From the NCBI RefSeq assembly GCF_009363095.1, contig NZ_CP045295.1:558001-622000 (forward strand): a stretch of 64,000 bases of DNA. Direction: 5' to 3'. The notes beneath the pieces were generated by a model that was given only the letters and a program-made list of their open reading frames with translations, was not told the origin of the DNA and searched no databases. This document shows, piece by piece, positions 8,667-17,781 of this stretch (positions are counted from its first letter, which is position 1; the number at the start of each line of letters is the position of its first letter). The stretch comes from Paenibacillus cellulositrophicus (GTDB lineage Bacteria > Bacillota > Bacilli > Paenibacillales > Paenibacillaceae). Made by a program: the position numbers and the translations under genes.

Positions 8667-9653
8667 TCAGGAAGCGCTGAAATCGTTAAAATAGTGCACG
8701 CCGTCATGCGCCGTATCGCCAGGTGCGGTTCTCCGGTTGGTGCTGAACCATAACTTATCTCCGTTCGCCACTCCGACGCCCTCAATTTCAAACAGGTCAG
8801 GAAATGCCGAAGACGTCACGCGGAACGATAGATTGGGGTCCGCTTGGATGGTACCCGAAGCCGTAGAAATATTGCGATAAACGAGCACAATGCTGACGTT
8901 TTTATATGTCATCGGAACATAGATGGTGTTGTTATAATAACCGAAGCCTTGGAAAGCATACGAAGTGATATTGGATATCGTGCTGCCGTTGACCTTGGCA
9001 TCTTCAATATTCAGAGAGAAGCTATTCGTTACATGGATCGTTCCACTGGTTGCGGTTAGCGGCAGTGAACCTCTGTACAAGGTTCGTCCGGATTTGAATA
9101 AAAAGTTTATGTTGCTCGCGTCTTTGCTCGTAATTTTCACACCCGACATCGCCTTGTCTGCACCATCGTATTTAATAGTGTAATTACCTACTTTGTAGTA
9201 AGTCGTTCCTACATATTTCAGTTTCACGAGACTCATACTGCCAGCGTTCATGGTGACGACGAACATATAATAATTGCCGTCGTTGGAGCTGAGAACGACA
9301 TCATTGGCATGGCCGAGATAGGTTGCGTAAGTAGATCCGTTATCCCCGTTGGTCATGAGCGTTGTGGTACCGTCACTCATTTTGGTACGATAAATGACCG
9401 CCTTATTGTTATCGCTGTTGACTTTTACAGAATAGACGTAGGTTGATCCCACGGCAAATCCCTGTGCGGCGTAGCAATCATTGGCATTGCCCAGCGTAGC
9501 GACGGTGGAGTACGTGTTGTAATATGCTGCACTGGCTGCAACAGGCATCAGCATGGATGCGCAGAGAAGAATAGCGATAAATAAGGTCAATCGTTTGCTG
9601 CTCCTCCAAGTCTGGGCCATGACAGCCATCCTTTCCGTTAACCTCCACTTCAT
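8667..9653 (-). CDS. Secreted protein, possibly helveticin-J/TagC-like beta-propeller
   Basis: The product has a clear signal peptide (KRLTLFIAILLCASMLMPVAASA) and about 285 mature residues rich in Tyr, Thr, Ser, Asn and Gly. Evenly spaced beta-strand stretches and a repeated Gly-x-Ala-Asn-Asp element occur (GNANDCYA, GHANDVVL). These resemble the secreted propeller proteins annotated as helveticin J or TagC-like, but I hold this only loosely. Two starts are plausible: ATG at 9653 (GGAGGTG 8 bases upstream), used here, and ATG at 9620 (AAAGGA 8 bases upstream), which gives a 31-residue signal peptide. It is monocistronic. Role unknown. Confidence 0.7.
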   Translation of the reverse strand: MKWRLTERMAVMAQTWRSSKRLTLFIAILLCASMLMPVAASAAYYNTYSTVATLGNANDCYAAQGFAVGSTYVYSVKVNSDNNKAVIYRTKMSDGTTTLMTNGDNGSTYATYLGHANDVVLSSNDGNYYMFVVTMNAGSMSLVKLKYVGTTYYKVGNYTIKYDGADKAMSGVKITSKDASNINFLFKSGRTLYRGSLPLTATSGTIHVTNSFSLNIEDAKVNGSTISNITSYAFQGFGYYNNTIYVPMTYKNVSIVLVYRNISTASGTIQADPNLSFRVTSSAFPDLFEIEGVGVANGDKLWFSTNRRTAPGDTAHDGVHYFNDFSAS

Positions 9654-9876
9654 ACACGGACACCTCCATAATATTGATGTTATGTTGTCTGTATGAATGA
9701 AATCAGTTTTCCTACCTGCCAACCTCCACAATAAAGAGCAGCTGTTTAATGGAATTCCAGACAGGAATGGATCGTTCTATTGTAGTTTAACCTGAATCCA
9801 TGCTCATTCAAGTCATTATAGTCCTAAATCAGGTAGTTCTGGGCCTAATCCTTTGGTCCCCCTGGTTGTTGTGATT

Positions 9877-9891
9877 CAAGTAAAATACTTG
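9877..9891. promoter_or_regulatory. Short dyad in the gap before the efflux gene
   Basis: CAAGTA-AAA-TACTTG is a perfect 6-3-6 inverted repeat about 210 bases upstream of the MFS gene. It is the only notable element I see in the gene-free stretch 9654-10102. It could be a repressor operator, but no regulator is adjacent on that side. Confidence 0.25.
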
Positions 9892-10102
9892 TAGCGTTAC
9901 CTCAGAACGTATTGTCATCATCGGATCCGTCTCATAGCTGGTACTCAGATGTAAAATTTCCCCTTGAACCTTACGCAGCGTCATGTCCTAAGATTCAATT
10001 GCCGGCAAAAAATTATAAAGGGAGATCGATGATGATGACGAAACGGCAACTTCAACACAGCACACCGTTTTTTAAGTATGCAAGGCGAGGAGTGGGATCA
10101 AA

Positions 10103-11683
10103 ATGAGCAGCACATCGTACAGCAATGAGCTGAAAGCCGGCCTAAAGGAATGGATCGGACTTGCCGTACTGGCTCTGCCTGCCCTTCTGGTCTCGATTGA
10201 TCTCTCCGTGATGATTCTCGCGCTGCCGCATATCAGTTCCGATCTGGGCGCAGATAGCGCTCAGCAATTATGGATCATCGACATCTACGGATTTATGCTC
10301 TCCGGATTTCTAATCACGATGGGCTCGCTGGGAGACCGGATCGGCCGCAGGAAGCTGCTGATGATTGGCGGAATCTCTTTTGCGGCAGCTTCCATATTAG
10401 CCGCCTTTGCTCCAAACGCCTGGACTCTGATTGCAGCGCGTGCGCTGCTGGGGATCGCCGGGGCAACGGTCGCGCCTTCGACTTTAGCTTTAATCAGCAG
10501 CATGTTCCGCAATCCCAAGCAGCGCTCTCTCGCCATCGGCATATGGATGATGTGCTCCATGGGCGGCATGGCGCTTGGTCCGGTTTTCGGCGGCATGCTG
10601 TTAAATCACTTTTGGTGGGGCTCGGTATTCCTGCTTTCCTTGCCCATCATGTTGATTTTGGTCCTTACCGGACCCGTTCTGCTGCCGGAATATCGTCATC
10701 CTCAAACCGGCCCTCTTGATGTAACAAGTGTTTTGTTGTCGTTGCTTGCCATTTTGCCGGTCATCTATGGACTTAAACACATAGCCAAATACGGCCTGCA
10801 AATTGTACCATTACTGTTTGTATTCGCTGGCTTAATCTTTGGCGCGTTTTTCGTTACGCGGCAGAAAAGGTTGACCAGTCCATTGCTGGATCTGCGTCTA
10901 GTCGTGAACCGGGGATTCAGCTCCGCGCTGGGAGGCATGTTCGGCATCACATTTACGGGAGCAACGATGCTCTATATCGGGCAGTATCTGCAATTCGTAA
11001 AGGGACTGTCTCCGCTTGAAGCAGGGTTATTTATGCTCCCCGGAGCCATCGCCTCCATGGCCGGGATGTTACTCTCACCGCTGGCCGCACGCCTGGTGCG
11101 CCCGGCTCGCCTGATCGGAGGAGGCCTTTTGATCTCCGCGACAGGATGTCTGTTCCTCACTCAGGTGGGCAGTGAATCAGGACTCACCTATCTTGTCATC
11201 GGGTATGTGCTGTTCAATCTGGGTGCTGCTCCATTACCGAGCCTGTCCAGCGATCTGGTGATCGGCTCGGTCTCGCCGGCAAAGGCAGGATCGGCCGCAG
11301 CCATGCTGCAAACAAGCGGAGAATTTGCGTTTGCGCTGGGCATTGCCGTTTTGGGCAGCATCGGCACCGTCGTATATCGCAGCCAGGTGACGAGCTCGAT
11401 CCCTGCCAACCTCCAGGAATCCTCTGCACAACTCTCACGCGACAGTTTGACCGGGGCGATCGAGACAGCAAAAAGTCTCACAGTGGAAGCCGGTACTACG
11501 CTCGTCCAGGGGGCAAGCAAAGCTTTTATGGGCGGGTTTCACGCAATTGCAGCGGTTAGTGGAGTCATTATGCTTGGTATCATCGTTTTGGTCGCGATCC
11601 AGTTCCGTCACTTACGGCCGATTGGAGAGAACCAACCTGTCCAAGCCGAACGTATTCCCGAAACAGAGCATTCCCTGCAATAA
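10103..11683 (+). CDS. Multidrug efflux transporter, DHA2 family (14 TM segments)
   Basis: This 526-residue membrane protein is of the EmrB/QacA type, which exports cationic drugs and dyes using the proton gradient. TM1 carries the acidic residue typical of QacA (LVSIDLSVMILALP). Motif A is GSLGDRIGRRKLLMIG between TM2 and TM3, and a motif-C-like GPVFGG stretch lies in TM5. Length and spacing fit 14 transmembrane helices. GAGGAG precedes the ATG by 10 bases. It is a single-gene unit bounded by a terminator. The nearby MarR and TetR genes are not divergent to it, so its regulator is unclear. Confidence 0.9.
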   Translation: MSSTSYSNELKAGLKEWIGLAVLALPALLVSIDLSVMILALPHISSDLGADSAQQLWIIDIYGFMLSGFLITMGSLGDRIGRRKLLMIGGISFAAASILAAFAPNAWTLIAARALLGIAGATVAPSTLALISSMFRNPKQRSLAIGIWMMCSMGGMALGPVFGGMLLNHFWWGSVFLLSLPIMLILVLTGPVLLPEYRHPQTGPLDVTSVLLSLLAILPVIYGLKHIAKYGLQIVPLLFVFAGLIFGAFFVTRQKRLTSPLLDLRLVVNRGFSSALGGMFGITFTGATMLYIGQYLQFVKGLSPLEAGLFMLPGAIASMAGMLLSPLAARLVRPARLIGGGLLISATGCLFLTQVGSESGLTYLVIGYVLFNLGAAPLPSLSSDLVIGSVSPAKAGSAAAMLQTSGEFAFALGIAVLGSIGTVVYRSQVTSSIPANLQESSAQLSRDSLTGAIETAKSLTVEAGTTLVQGASKAFMGGFHAIAAVSGVIMLGIIVLVAIQFRHLRPIGENQPVQAERIPETEHSLQ

Positions 11684-11700
11684 TGAATAATGATCTAGAA

Positions 11701-11726
11701 TAGCCTTGGCATAGGCCAAGGCTATT
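11701..11726. terminator. Bidirectional terminator between the efflux gene and paiA
   Basis: TAGCCTTGGC (11701-11710) and GCCAAGGCTA (11715-11724) form a perfect 10-bp stem with loop ATAG, followed by TTT. It lies between convergent genes. Confidence 0.8.
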
Positions 11727-11748
11727 TGCAAACGTGTGGGACGGAAAA

Positions 11749-12294
<546 letters not shown>

Positions 12295-12300
12295 CTATAA

Positions 12301-12753
12301 TCAATAACCCCTCTTGTTCCCCTTTTTGACGTATTCCCAATCTACTTCTATATTCTTTCTAACCCTTTGCAGAAGTTGAAAAATGGTATCAGTTTCTTCT
12401 TCCGAAAATCCCGCTAACGCGACCCGATTCGAATGATCATGTTCTCTTTGGATAAAAGGATATACCGATTGCCCTTTTTCCGTCGGAAAAAGTTTTTTGA
12501 TCTTTCGGTTATGCTCGTCCGCCTTTTTCTCAATAAAGCCATTCGTTTCAAGCTTTTGTATGGCACGGGCTGCAGTAGTCCGGTCTACCTTAATCATTTC
12601 GGCTAATTTTTCTTGAATGATCCCCGGGCTCTCGCAAATCCGGACAAGATACAAATACTGCCCTTTCGTCAGGTCATATTCCTTAAATTCGATGTTGCTA
12701 ATTGAATCCAACGCCCTGGCAATCATTCCGATTTCACGCAGAATTTCTTTCAT
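12301..12753 (-). CDS. MarR-family repressor upstream of paiA
   Basis: This 150-residue winged-helix protein has the recognition helix region in VDRTTAARAIQKLETNGFIEKK and the wing in DEHNRKIKKLFPTEKG. It is the first gene of a two-gene operon with paiA. GAGGAG stands 8 bases before the ATG, and a good promoter lies upstream at 12800-12828. It probably represses its own operon in response to polyamine or aromatic stress, which is inferred from family habit. Confidence 0.88.
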   Translation of the reverse strand: MKEILREIGMIARALDSISNIEFKEYDLTKGQYLYLVRICESPGIIQEKLAEMIKVDRTTAARAIQKLETNGFIEKKADEHNRKIKKLFPTEKGQSVYPFIQREHDHSNRVALAGFSEEETDTIFQLLQRVRKNIEVDWEYVKKGNKRGY

Positions 12754-12799
12754 TTGGGCAGCTCCTCATCCTTTTCAACTGATCAATCGCTCTTGATTA

Positions 12800-12828
12800 A
12801 TATTATATTATTTTTATTGCATTTACAA
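12800..12828 (-). promoter_or_regulatory. Vegetative promoter of the marR-paiA operon
   Basis: On the minus strand TTGTAA (12823-12828) and TAATAT (12800-12805) are separated by 17 bases in a very AT-rich stretch. The -10 element lies 46 bases from the MarR start codon. Confidence 0.6.
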
Positions 12829-12898
12829 CAAAATAAAAAGTGCGAATGATTTAAGTAATTAATAGTAAATACAACATCAGATAGCTAAGAGCGTAACC

Positions 12899-13477
12899 TT
12901 AAGGCACTTTCGGCAGACCCAGGCCGTTCATGACATAGGGACGAACAAAGCCCACAAGCAAATCGGTTCCGTCATTTTCTCCCACCGTTAACCAAGCATG
13001 CGCAGCGCCATAAATCGCAGAGGCAGTCATCGCCGAGATGATTTTCGTATGGCTGTCTTCCATGAGGTGAAGATTCCCTCTCCGTAAAATGTTTTCAATG
13101 GATTGCTGCAGCAGCTGCTTGATTTTCTCATCGACGAGCGATGCAATCGGTTTGGAATCCATTCTGCATATCCGATAAAAATCCATAATGTAGTTGTAAG
13201 TCATCATGATCAGCCCGTCACAGATTTCATCCGTAAAATCTCGCGCATTCAGCACTTGATCAGGAATTCGATCGCTAAAAGCTTGCTCTGTGATTTCTTC
13301 CAGCAAAGCGTATTTATCTTCATAATGCGCATAGAAGGTGGCGCGGTTAATCGTTGCTTTTTGTGCGATATCGTTAATGGTTATGGAATCAAAATCTTTC
13401 TTTCGGAGCAGCTCCCTAAACGCTTCCCTGATTAACTGGCGTGTGCGCAATACCCTCGGATCGTGCTGATTTACCAT
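12899..13477 (-). CDS. TetR-family regulator (DhaS-like C-terminal domain)
   Basis: This 192-residue protein has an N-terminal TetR helix-turn-helix (residues 10-55: ITINDIAQKATINRATFYAHYEDK) and a helical effector domain of the TetR_C_7/DhaS kind. AGGAGG sits 6 bases before the ATG. It is divergent from the PanE-like reductase gene, with 160 bases between them, so it probably controls that gene and itself. Confidence 0.86.
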   Translation of the reverse strand: MVNQHDPRVLRTRQLIREAFRELLRKKDFDSITINDIAQKATINRATFYAHYEDKYALLEEITEQAFSDRIPDQVLNARDFTDEICDGLIMMTYNYIMDFYRICRMDSKPIASLVDEKIKQLLQQSIENILRRGNLHLMEDSHTKIISAMTASAIYGAAHAWLTVGENDGTDLLVGFVRPYVMNGLGLPKVP

Positions 13478-13637
13478 ATCCAGCCTCCTGTTAAAACATC
13501 AAATTTCAAAATGTGTCGTCTATGCAACGTTCCGCTTCATCTGCCGATTGAACTCAGAAGCTTGCCATACTATCATTTTACCCAACAGGTGTTGCTTAAG
13601 CAATCTCTGACTAATTCATGGAAAGGATAGATCACTG

Positions 13638-14531
13638 TTGAATACGATAAAAAAGAGAATTTTAATATTTGGCGCAGGTATCGTTGGCAGCATATACGCG
13701 CTCCGGTTTGCCCAATCGGGTCTGGATGTCACACTGTTGGCTCGGGGAAAGAGGCTCGAAGCCCTTCAAAAGAACGGGCTGCGCTACAACGATCACGGCA
13801 CGATAAAACAAATGTCGATCAAGACGATCGGGAAGCTTGAGGACGACGATATTTACGATTTCATCTTGGTCCCGGTACGGTTTGATCAAGCCGAATCCGC
13901 CCTGTCTGCGATCAAAAATAACCAGAGCCAAACGATTGTCACTTTGACCAACACCATCGGTTATGAATCCTGGCTTGATATCGTGGGTGACCGGCTGCTC
14001 CCCGGATTTCCCGGGGCAGGTGGAGACATGAAAGAGGATGTACTATACGCCCAATTCGGTTCGGAAAAACACCAAGGGACCATTTTTGGTGAAATCAATG
14101 GACAGACGAGCGAAAGGGTCAAAGAACTGGCCGAAATACTTGAAATGGCGGGTTTGCATTATGTAATCCAGCATGATATGTATGCATTTCATGTTTCGCA
14201 TGCCGCGGTTGCCGTGGGCAACAAGCATTTCTGTACGGACGAGGGTGTGGTCGATCTGGAGACTGCAAGAAGCGAACGCACGCTCCGCAAGATCGCGGCT
14301 GATATTAAACAAAATCTTCGCTTGGTCGAGCTGGCCGGAATCCCGGTCATACCGACCGAAACGAAGGCCATGGGGGAACTGTCGGAACAAGATCTTACTG
14401 CGATGTACCGCCAGATGCTGAGCAATGATTTTATCATTGATGTCATGCTCGGGGATCATGCCATCAGTCAAAGAGCAGAAATTATGCTGTTAGATGAGAA
14501 ATTTCATGAAAAGTTTTCTGTGGGGCAATAA
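13638..14531 (+). CDS. Ketopantoate reductase-family (PanE/ApbA) oxidoreductase
   Basis: The 297-residue protein opens with the dinucleotide-binding motif RILIFGAGIVGSIYALRFAQSG, followed by an Arg-containing loop (LLARGKRLEAL) typical of NADPH binding. The layout is that of PanE, but the usual C-terminal Lys and Glu residues are not obvious. Placement beside a TetR gene, away from panBC, argues against a role in pantothenate synthesis; a 2-keto-acid or related carbonyl reductase is more likely. The start is TTG at 13638, preceded by GAAAGGAT; no ATG fits the conserved N-terminus. Confidence 0.8.
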   Translation: MNTIKKRILIFGAGIVGSIYALRFAQSGLDVTLLARGKRLEALQKNGLRYNDHGTIKQMSIKTIGKLEDDDIYDFILVPVRFDQAESALSAIKNNQSQTIVTLTNTIGYESWLDIVGDRLLPGFPGAGGDMKEDVLYAQFGSEKHQGTIFGEINGQTSERVKELAEILEMAGLHYVIQHDMYAFHVSHAAVAVGNKHFCTDEGVVDLETARSERTLRKIAADIKQNLRLVELAGIPVIPTETKAMGELSEQDLTAMYRQMLSNDFIIDVMLGDHAISQRAEIMLLDEKFHEKFSVGQ

Positions 14532-14569
14532 CATCAGATCGGCTACCCCGGTTAATCCCTTGCAAAAAG

Positions 14570-14611
14570 AAGCGGCAGTCTAGGACTTTTGAGCCCTGGC
14601 CTGCCGCTTTT
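14570..14611 (+). terminator. Terminator of the PanE-like gene
   Basis: AAGCGGCAG (14570-14578) pairs with CTGCCGCTT further on, followed by TT, 40 bases downstream of the stop codon. The loop is long, about 22 bases. Confidence 0.65.
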
Positions 14612-14668
14612 CATCCAGTCATACCAAAAGCAAACGAAATCTGAAAACATCCACGGCAGAAAAAAAAA

Positions 14669-14706
14669 GCTTCCTACACCCTCCCGAACGGAGGATATGA
14701 AAAGCT
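14669..14706 (-). terminator. Terminator of the secreted helical protein gene
   Basis: On the minus strand an AGCTT...AAGCT outer pairing and a TCCTCC/GGAGG inner stem are followed by a run of T (complement at 14661-14668). It lies 30 bases downstream of the gene ending at 14737. Confidence 0.7.
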
Positions 14707-14736
14707 AAATTGATTTACATCGCCTGTTTAGGTTGT

Positions 14737-15390
14737 TTAAAATTTCTCGGGAAACTGTTTAACAATGCCTTCTGTCAGGATGTCCGCCAAATGAATCATA
14801 TGGATCTCGTTTTTGTCGGTTGCCGCGATATCCGCTTTCCAGTCTCCCTTGAGGCAGTCAAGGACGATTTCCGTGATCAGCTGAAGGTGCGTGTACAGCA
14901 TATCCTGCAGCTCTTTAAACGACCAATTCGGATTCGCAGCGCTTAAAAATTTGGCGATATCGTCGGCGTTACGATGCCAATTCGCTTCTAACTTTTGCAC
15001 ATCCGCCTGGTTACCCGCTTTGGCTGCCGCGACAATTTTCCCTGCAATGAGAATATGTTCTCTTAGAATCTCAGCCAGCTTATTACCGGCAGCTTCCCCG
15101 TAATAGGGTTTGATCACATTTCCGATGTCCTGCTGGTTCCGCAGGAGCCGGTCCAATACGTCCTGCTGATCCGGACGGTTCGAAATGGCGCTGACAATAT
15201 AACTTCTCGTCCAGATGGTATGGTCGATCCAAGCTTTCTGCATATCGGTTTTCAGCTGCACCATTTTAGGGCTGATACAAACCGGATTCTTCTTCCCATC
15301 CACCATGGCTTGTGCAGGTGCTGCGATCTGAATCATGCTGAAAATAAGCGTCAAGGTTATAAGTAAAGCCTTAAGCCGTTTGTTTTTCAC
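14737..15390 (-). CDS. Secreted helical protein of unknown function
   Basis: The 217-residue product has a signal peptide ending near APAQA and then long amphipathic helices. Recurring features are the stretches KAWIDHTIWTRSYIVSAI, LLRNQQDIGNVIKPYYGEAAG and LTEGIVKQFPEKF. This family is common in Bacillales and is often mislabelled glycosyltransferase, although no glycosyltransferase motif is present. Conserved His, Trp and Tyr residues could bind a metal or haem, but that is only a guess. The start is GTG, preceded by GAGGAG. It is a single-gene unit. Confidence 0.75.
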   Translation of the reverse strand: MKNKRLKALLITLTLIFSMIQIAAPAQAMVDGKKNPVCISPKMVQLKTDMQKAWIDHTIWTRSYIVSAISNRPDQQDVLDRLLRNQQDIGNVIKPYYGEAAGNKLAEILREHILIAGKIVAAAKAGNQADVQKLEANWHRNADDIAKFLSAANPNWSFKELQDMLYTHLQLITEIVLDCLKGDWKADIAATDKNEIHMIHLADILTEGIVKQFPEKF

Positions 15391-15508
15391 TGTTATCTGC
15401 TCCTCTATACGTTTGGAATATATCAGGCTGTCTTAATATGGATAAAAAATACCCGATTTTATACAGAGGAGCAGCTTCATTTCTGATTGATTCGTTGATT
15501 CCTTCAAA

Positions 15509-16303
15509 TTAGACGGTAGGGACGGTTCCCCCATCAATGACATATTCAGCGCCCGTAATTGAAGCGGCACGTTCTGACGCCAGAAAAGCGACAAGTTCGC
15601 CAACCTCTTCCGGAAATCCAGGTCGTCCAACTGGAATTCCCCCCAATGCATCCATGACCGATTGGAGTGCACTTTCGAAGCTGCCTGTTACCTGAGCGAT
15701 ATTCTCCATCATCGCGTCTGCTGCAGTCGTTTGAATAAAGCCGGGAGCAACCCGGTTTACACGAATGCCTTGTGGAGAAAATTCTTTTGAAAGGCTTTTG
15801 CTGTAGTTGCTTAGTGCCGCCTTAGCAGCTGCATAAGGAATTGTAGATTCAACCAGGGGCAATACCCGCTGGATGGATGAGATATGGATGATGACTCCCT
15901 TCCTTTTTTCGAGCATCAACGGGAGCAGTCCCCGATCCAAGCGTACAGCAGCCAAAAGATTCAAGTTTAGTGCTTCGAGCCAATGTTCGTCACTTGCCGC
16001 AAGAAAACCTCCCGGAGGTGTGCTGCTCCCCCCAACGTTATTGACGACGATATCGATCGTGCCGAACCGCTCTTTAACGGCTTCGACGACCTTTGCCGTT
16101 CCTTCCATTGAGGATAAATCGGCTTCCACGAACCGTTCCGGATCAGCAAGGTCCGCTGGAACAGAACGCGCTGTTGTCATCACCGCAGCACCAGCCGATG
16201 CAAATCTTTTTGCGATAGCTTCCCCCATCCCTTTTGTACCGCCGGTTACCAGCACTTTTTTGCCTTGATATTCCGTCATTGGATTTGCATAAGTTACAGC
16301 CAT
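15509..16303 (-). CDS. SDR-family oxidoreductase
   Basis: This 264-residue classical short-chain dehydrogenase/reductase has the cofactor motif TGGTKGMG, the structural NNVG motif, and catalytic Ser plus YAAAK (ISSIQRVLPLVESTIPYAAAK). The C-terminus ITGAEYVIDGGT is typical. I chose ATG at 16303 because AGGAGG lies 7 bases upstream; the open frame further upstream overlaps the divergent gene. It is divergent from a LysR gene that probably controls it. Substrate unknown. Confidence 0.88.
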   Translation of the reverse strand: MAVTYANPMTEYQGKKVLVTGGTKGMGEAIAKRFASAGAAVMTTARSVPADLADPERFVEADLSSMEGTAKVVEAVKERFGTIDIVVNNVGGSSTPPGGFLAASDEHWLEALNLNLLAAVRLDRGLLPLMLEKRKGVIIHISSIQRVLPLVESTIPYAAAKAALSNYSKSLSKEFSPQGIRVNRVAPGFIQTTAADAMMENIAQVTGSFESALQSVMDALGGIPVGRPGFPEEVGELVAFLASERAASITGAEYVIDGGTVPTV

Positions 16304-16420
16304 GTTGTTTCCTCCTGAGCATAAATGATTGGGTTGGTTAGAAATCAAGAACGCCGCTTGGTACAGTGAACGTCCCCTGAGAACAACCTTATTGTAAGCT
16401 TGACGGACCCCAGCGTCTAA

Positions 16421-16454
16421 TTTATAGTTTTCATTAAATTTATGAATAAAATTT
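16421..16454. promoter_or_regulatory. Candidate LysR binding region between SDR and lysR
   Basis: The AT-rich stretch contains a dyad ATTTAT-GA-ATAAA at 16438-16450, immediately preceded by TTTATAG...CATTAAA. It ends 16 bases before the lysR start and 120 bases from the SDR start, where a LysR autoregulatory site is expected. Confidence 0.35.
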
Positions 16455-16469
16455 ATATAAGTGGGTGCC

Positions 16470-17348
16470 ATGATGGAGCTGACACAACTCGAATACTTTT
16501 TAACCGTTGCCCGGCTGCAGCATATGACGATGGCTTCGAAGGCATTGAATATTACTCAACCAGCCTTAAGCCACGCGATTGCCAAGCTTGAGACCGAACT
16601 GGGAGTTCCCCTTTTCGAGCGAAACGGCCGGAATGTCGAATTAAATCGCTATGGAAAAATGTTCGGCAGATGGGTTGAGACGGCCTTGAACAACATCCAA
16701 AACGGCATACAGGAAATTGAGGAGTGGTCCAATCCCGAAACGGGTGTGATTCACATCTCCTATTTGAATATTTTGGGCGTGGATTTGGTCCCTTCTATGG
16801 TTCGGGATTACCAGGTTCATCATCCCCAGGTCCGTTTTGAACTGTACCAAGGAGATCACGGGGATATCGATGAGTATTTGGATAAGGGTACGGCGGACAT
16901 GATGATCACTTCGAGGGAAACGACGATGGACAATCATGAGTGGATTGTGATTCGCAAATTACCGCTGTTTATCGTTGTTTCCGCAGATCATCCCTTTGCA
17001 GGCCGCTCCAGCTTAAGCTTGTTTGAATTATCCGGTGAGCATTTTTTGGGACTCAAGAGAAATTGCGGCCTTAAAGCGACCATCACCTCCCGTTTTCAGC
17101 ATACAAATTTTCAACTGGCCTCCACTTATGACGCCGAAGATTTGATTACCGTGGCCGGTTTTATTAAAGCGGGTCTGGGTGTGTCGGTGCTGCCGCAAAC
17201 ATTAGGGCTTATGTTAGACGGTTTGGTATGGATCCCTATTCATGAGGAAGGCTGGGATTGGGAAGTCGGGCTGAAGTGGCGAAAAGACCGCTATTTATCG
17301 CCCGCTGCCAAGAGGTTTATTGAGTATATGGATACGGCATCCAAGTGA
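16470..17348 (+). CDS. LysR-family transcriptional regulator
   Basis: This 292-residue protein has the N-terminal LysR helix-turn-helix (MELTQLEYFLTVARLQHMTMASKALNITQPALSHAIAKLE) and a periplasmic-binding-like effector domain. The two adjacent ATGs at 16470 and 16473 both fit; the ribosome binding site is weak (GGGTG), as is common for self-regulated LysR genes. It is divergent from the SDR gene. A terminator follows within 25 bases. Confidence 0.9.
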   Translation: MMELTQLEYFLTVARLQHMTMASKALNITQPALSHAIAKLETELGVPLFERNGRNVELNRYGKMFGRWVETALNNIQNGIQEIEEWSNPETGVIHISYLNILGVDLVPSMVRDYQVHHPQVRFELYQGDHGDIDEYLDKGTADMMITSRETTMDNHEWIVIRKLPLFIVVSADHPFAGRSSLSLFELSGEHFLGLKRNCGLKATITSRFQHTNFQLASTYDAEDLITVAGFIKAGLGVSVLPQTLGLMLDGLVWIPIHEEGWDWEVGLKWRKDRYLSPAAKRFIEYMDTASK

Positions 17349-17370
17349 AGGACGTTATTGATGGATCGTA

Positions 17371-17405
17371 AAAAAGATACCGCGATGTGCACGGTATCTT
17401 TTTTA
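17371..17405. terminator. Bidirectional terminator between lysR and the monooxygenase gene
   Basis: AAAAAGATACCG (17371-17382) pairs with CGGTATCTTTTT (17392-17403), with T runs on both strands. It lies between convergent genes. Confidence 0.85.
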
Positions 17406-17412
17406 TCGTCTT

Positions 17413-17742
17413 TTATTCGCCGGCTGCTTCAAATGTCGTGACAATTTCGTACATCCCCGGCTCAAACTTCGCTATTTTCAAAGCTTCCTGCAGATACGGA
17501 AGCGGCCTAGGGTCATTTCGCATGGCTTGATAATCCTCTGCGCTTCTCCATTGGGAATACATCGTAACCTTCGTTCCATCCGTACCTCGATGGAGAATAC
17601 ATGTTATAAATCCTGGGGCGTACCGGACGGAAACATTCGTTGCGTCGGTCAGCAGTTCGATCAGCCGTTCCTGATTTGCCGGTTCAACGGTAAATACATT
17701 GATCAGTGTAAGAACCTGGTTATTCAATGATATTTGAGTCAC
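17413..17742 (-). CDS. Antibiotic biosynthesis monooxygenase (ABM) domain protein
   Basis: This 109-residue single-domain protein has a ferredoxin-like ABM fold: a beta strand (LTLINVFTVEP), a helix (NQERLIELLTDAT), and a strand pair with the family stretch APGFITCILHRGTDGTKVTMYSQWRSAEDYQAM. Such proteins are cofactor-free oxygenases or quinone- or haem-handling enzymes. The start is GTG, preceded by AAGGAG. It lies 39 bases downstream of an SDR gene and is probably in its operon. Confidence 0.82.
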   Translation of the reverse strand: MTQISLNNQVLTLINVFTVEPANQERLIELLTDATNVSVRYAPGFITCILHRGTDGTKVTMYSQWRSAEDYQAMRNDPRPLPYLQEALKIAKFEPGMYEIVTTFEAAGE

Positions 17743-17781
17743 GATGTCATCTCCTTGTTGTTATAAGTGGATCCGCTTATA

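Noticed and set aside
9912..10106. Plus-strand 64-codon frame before the efflux gene
   Set aside because: No ribosome binding site and no protein-like composition; it overlaps the efflux gene start.
13638..14531. Assignment as biosynthetic panE
   Set aside because: It is paired with a TetR gene and away from panBC, and the key PanE residues were not clearly seen, so only the family name is given.
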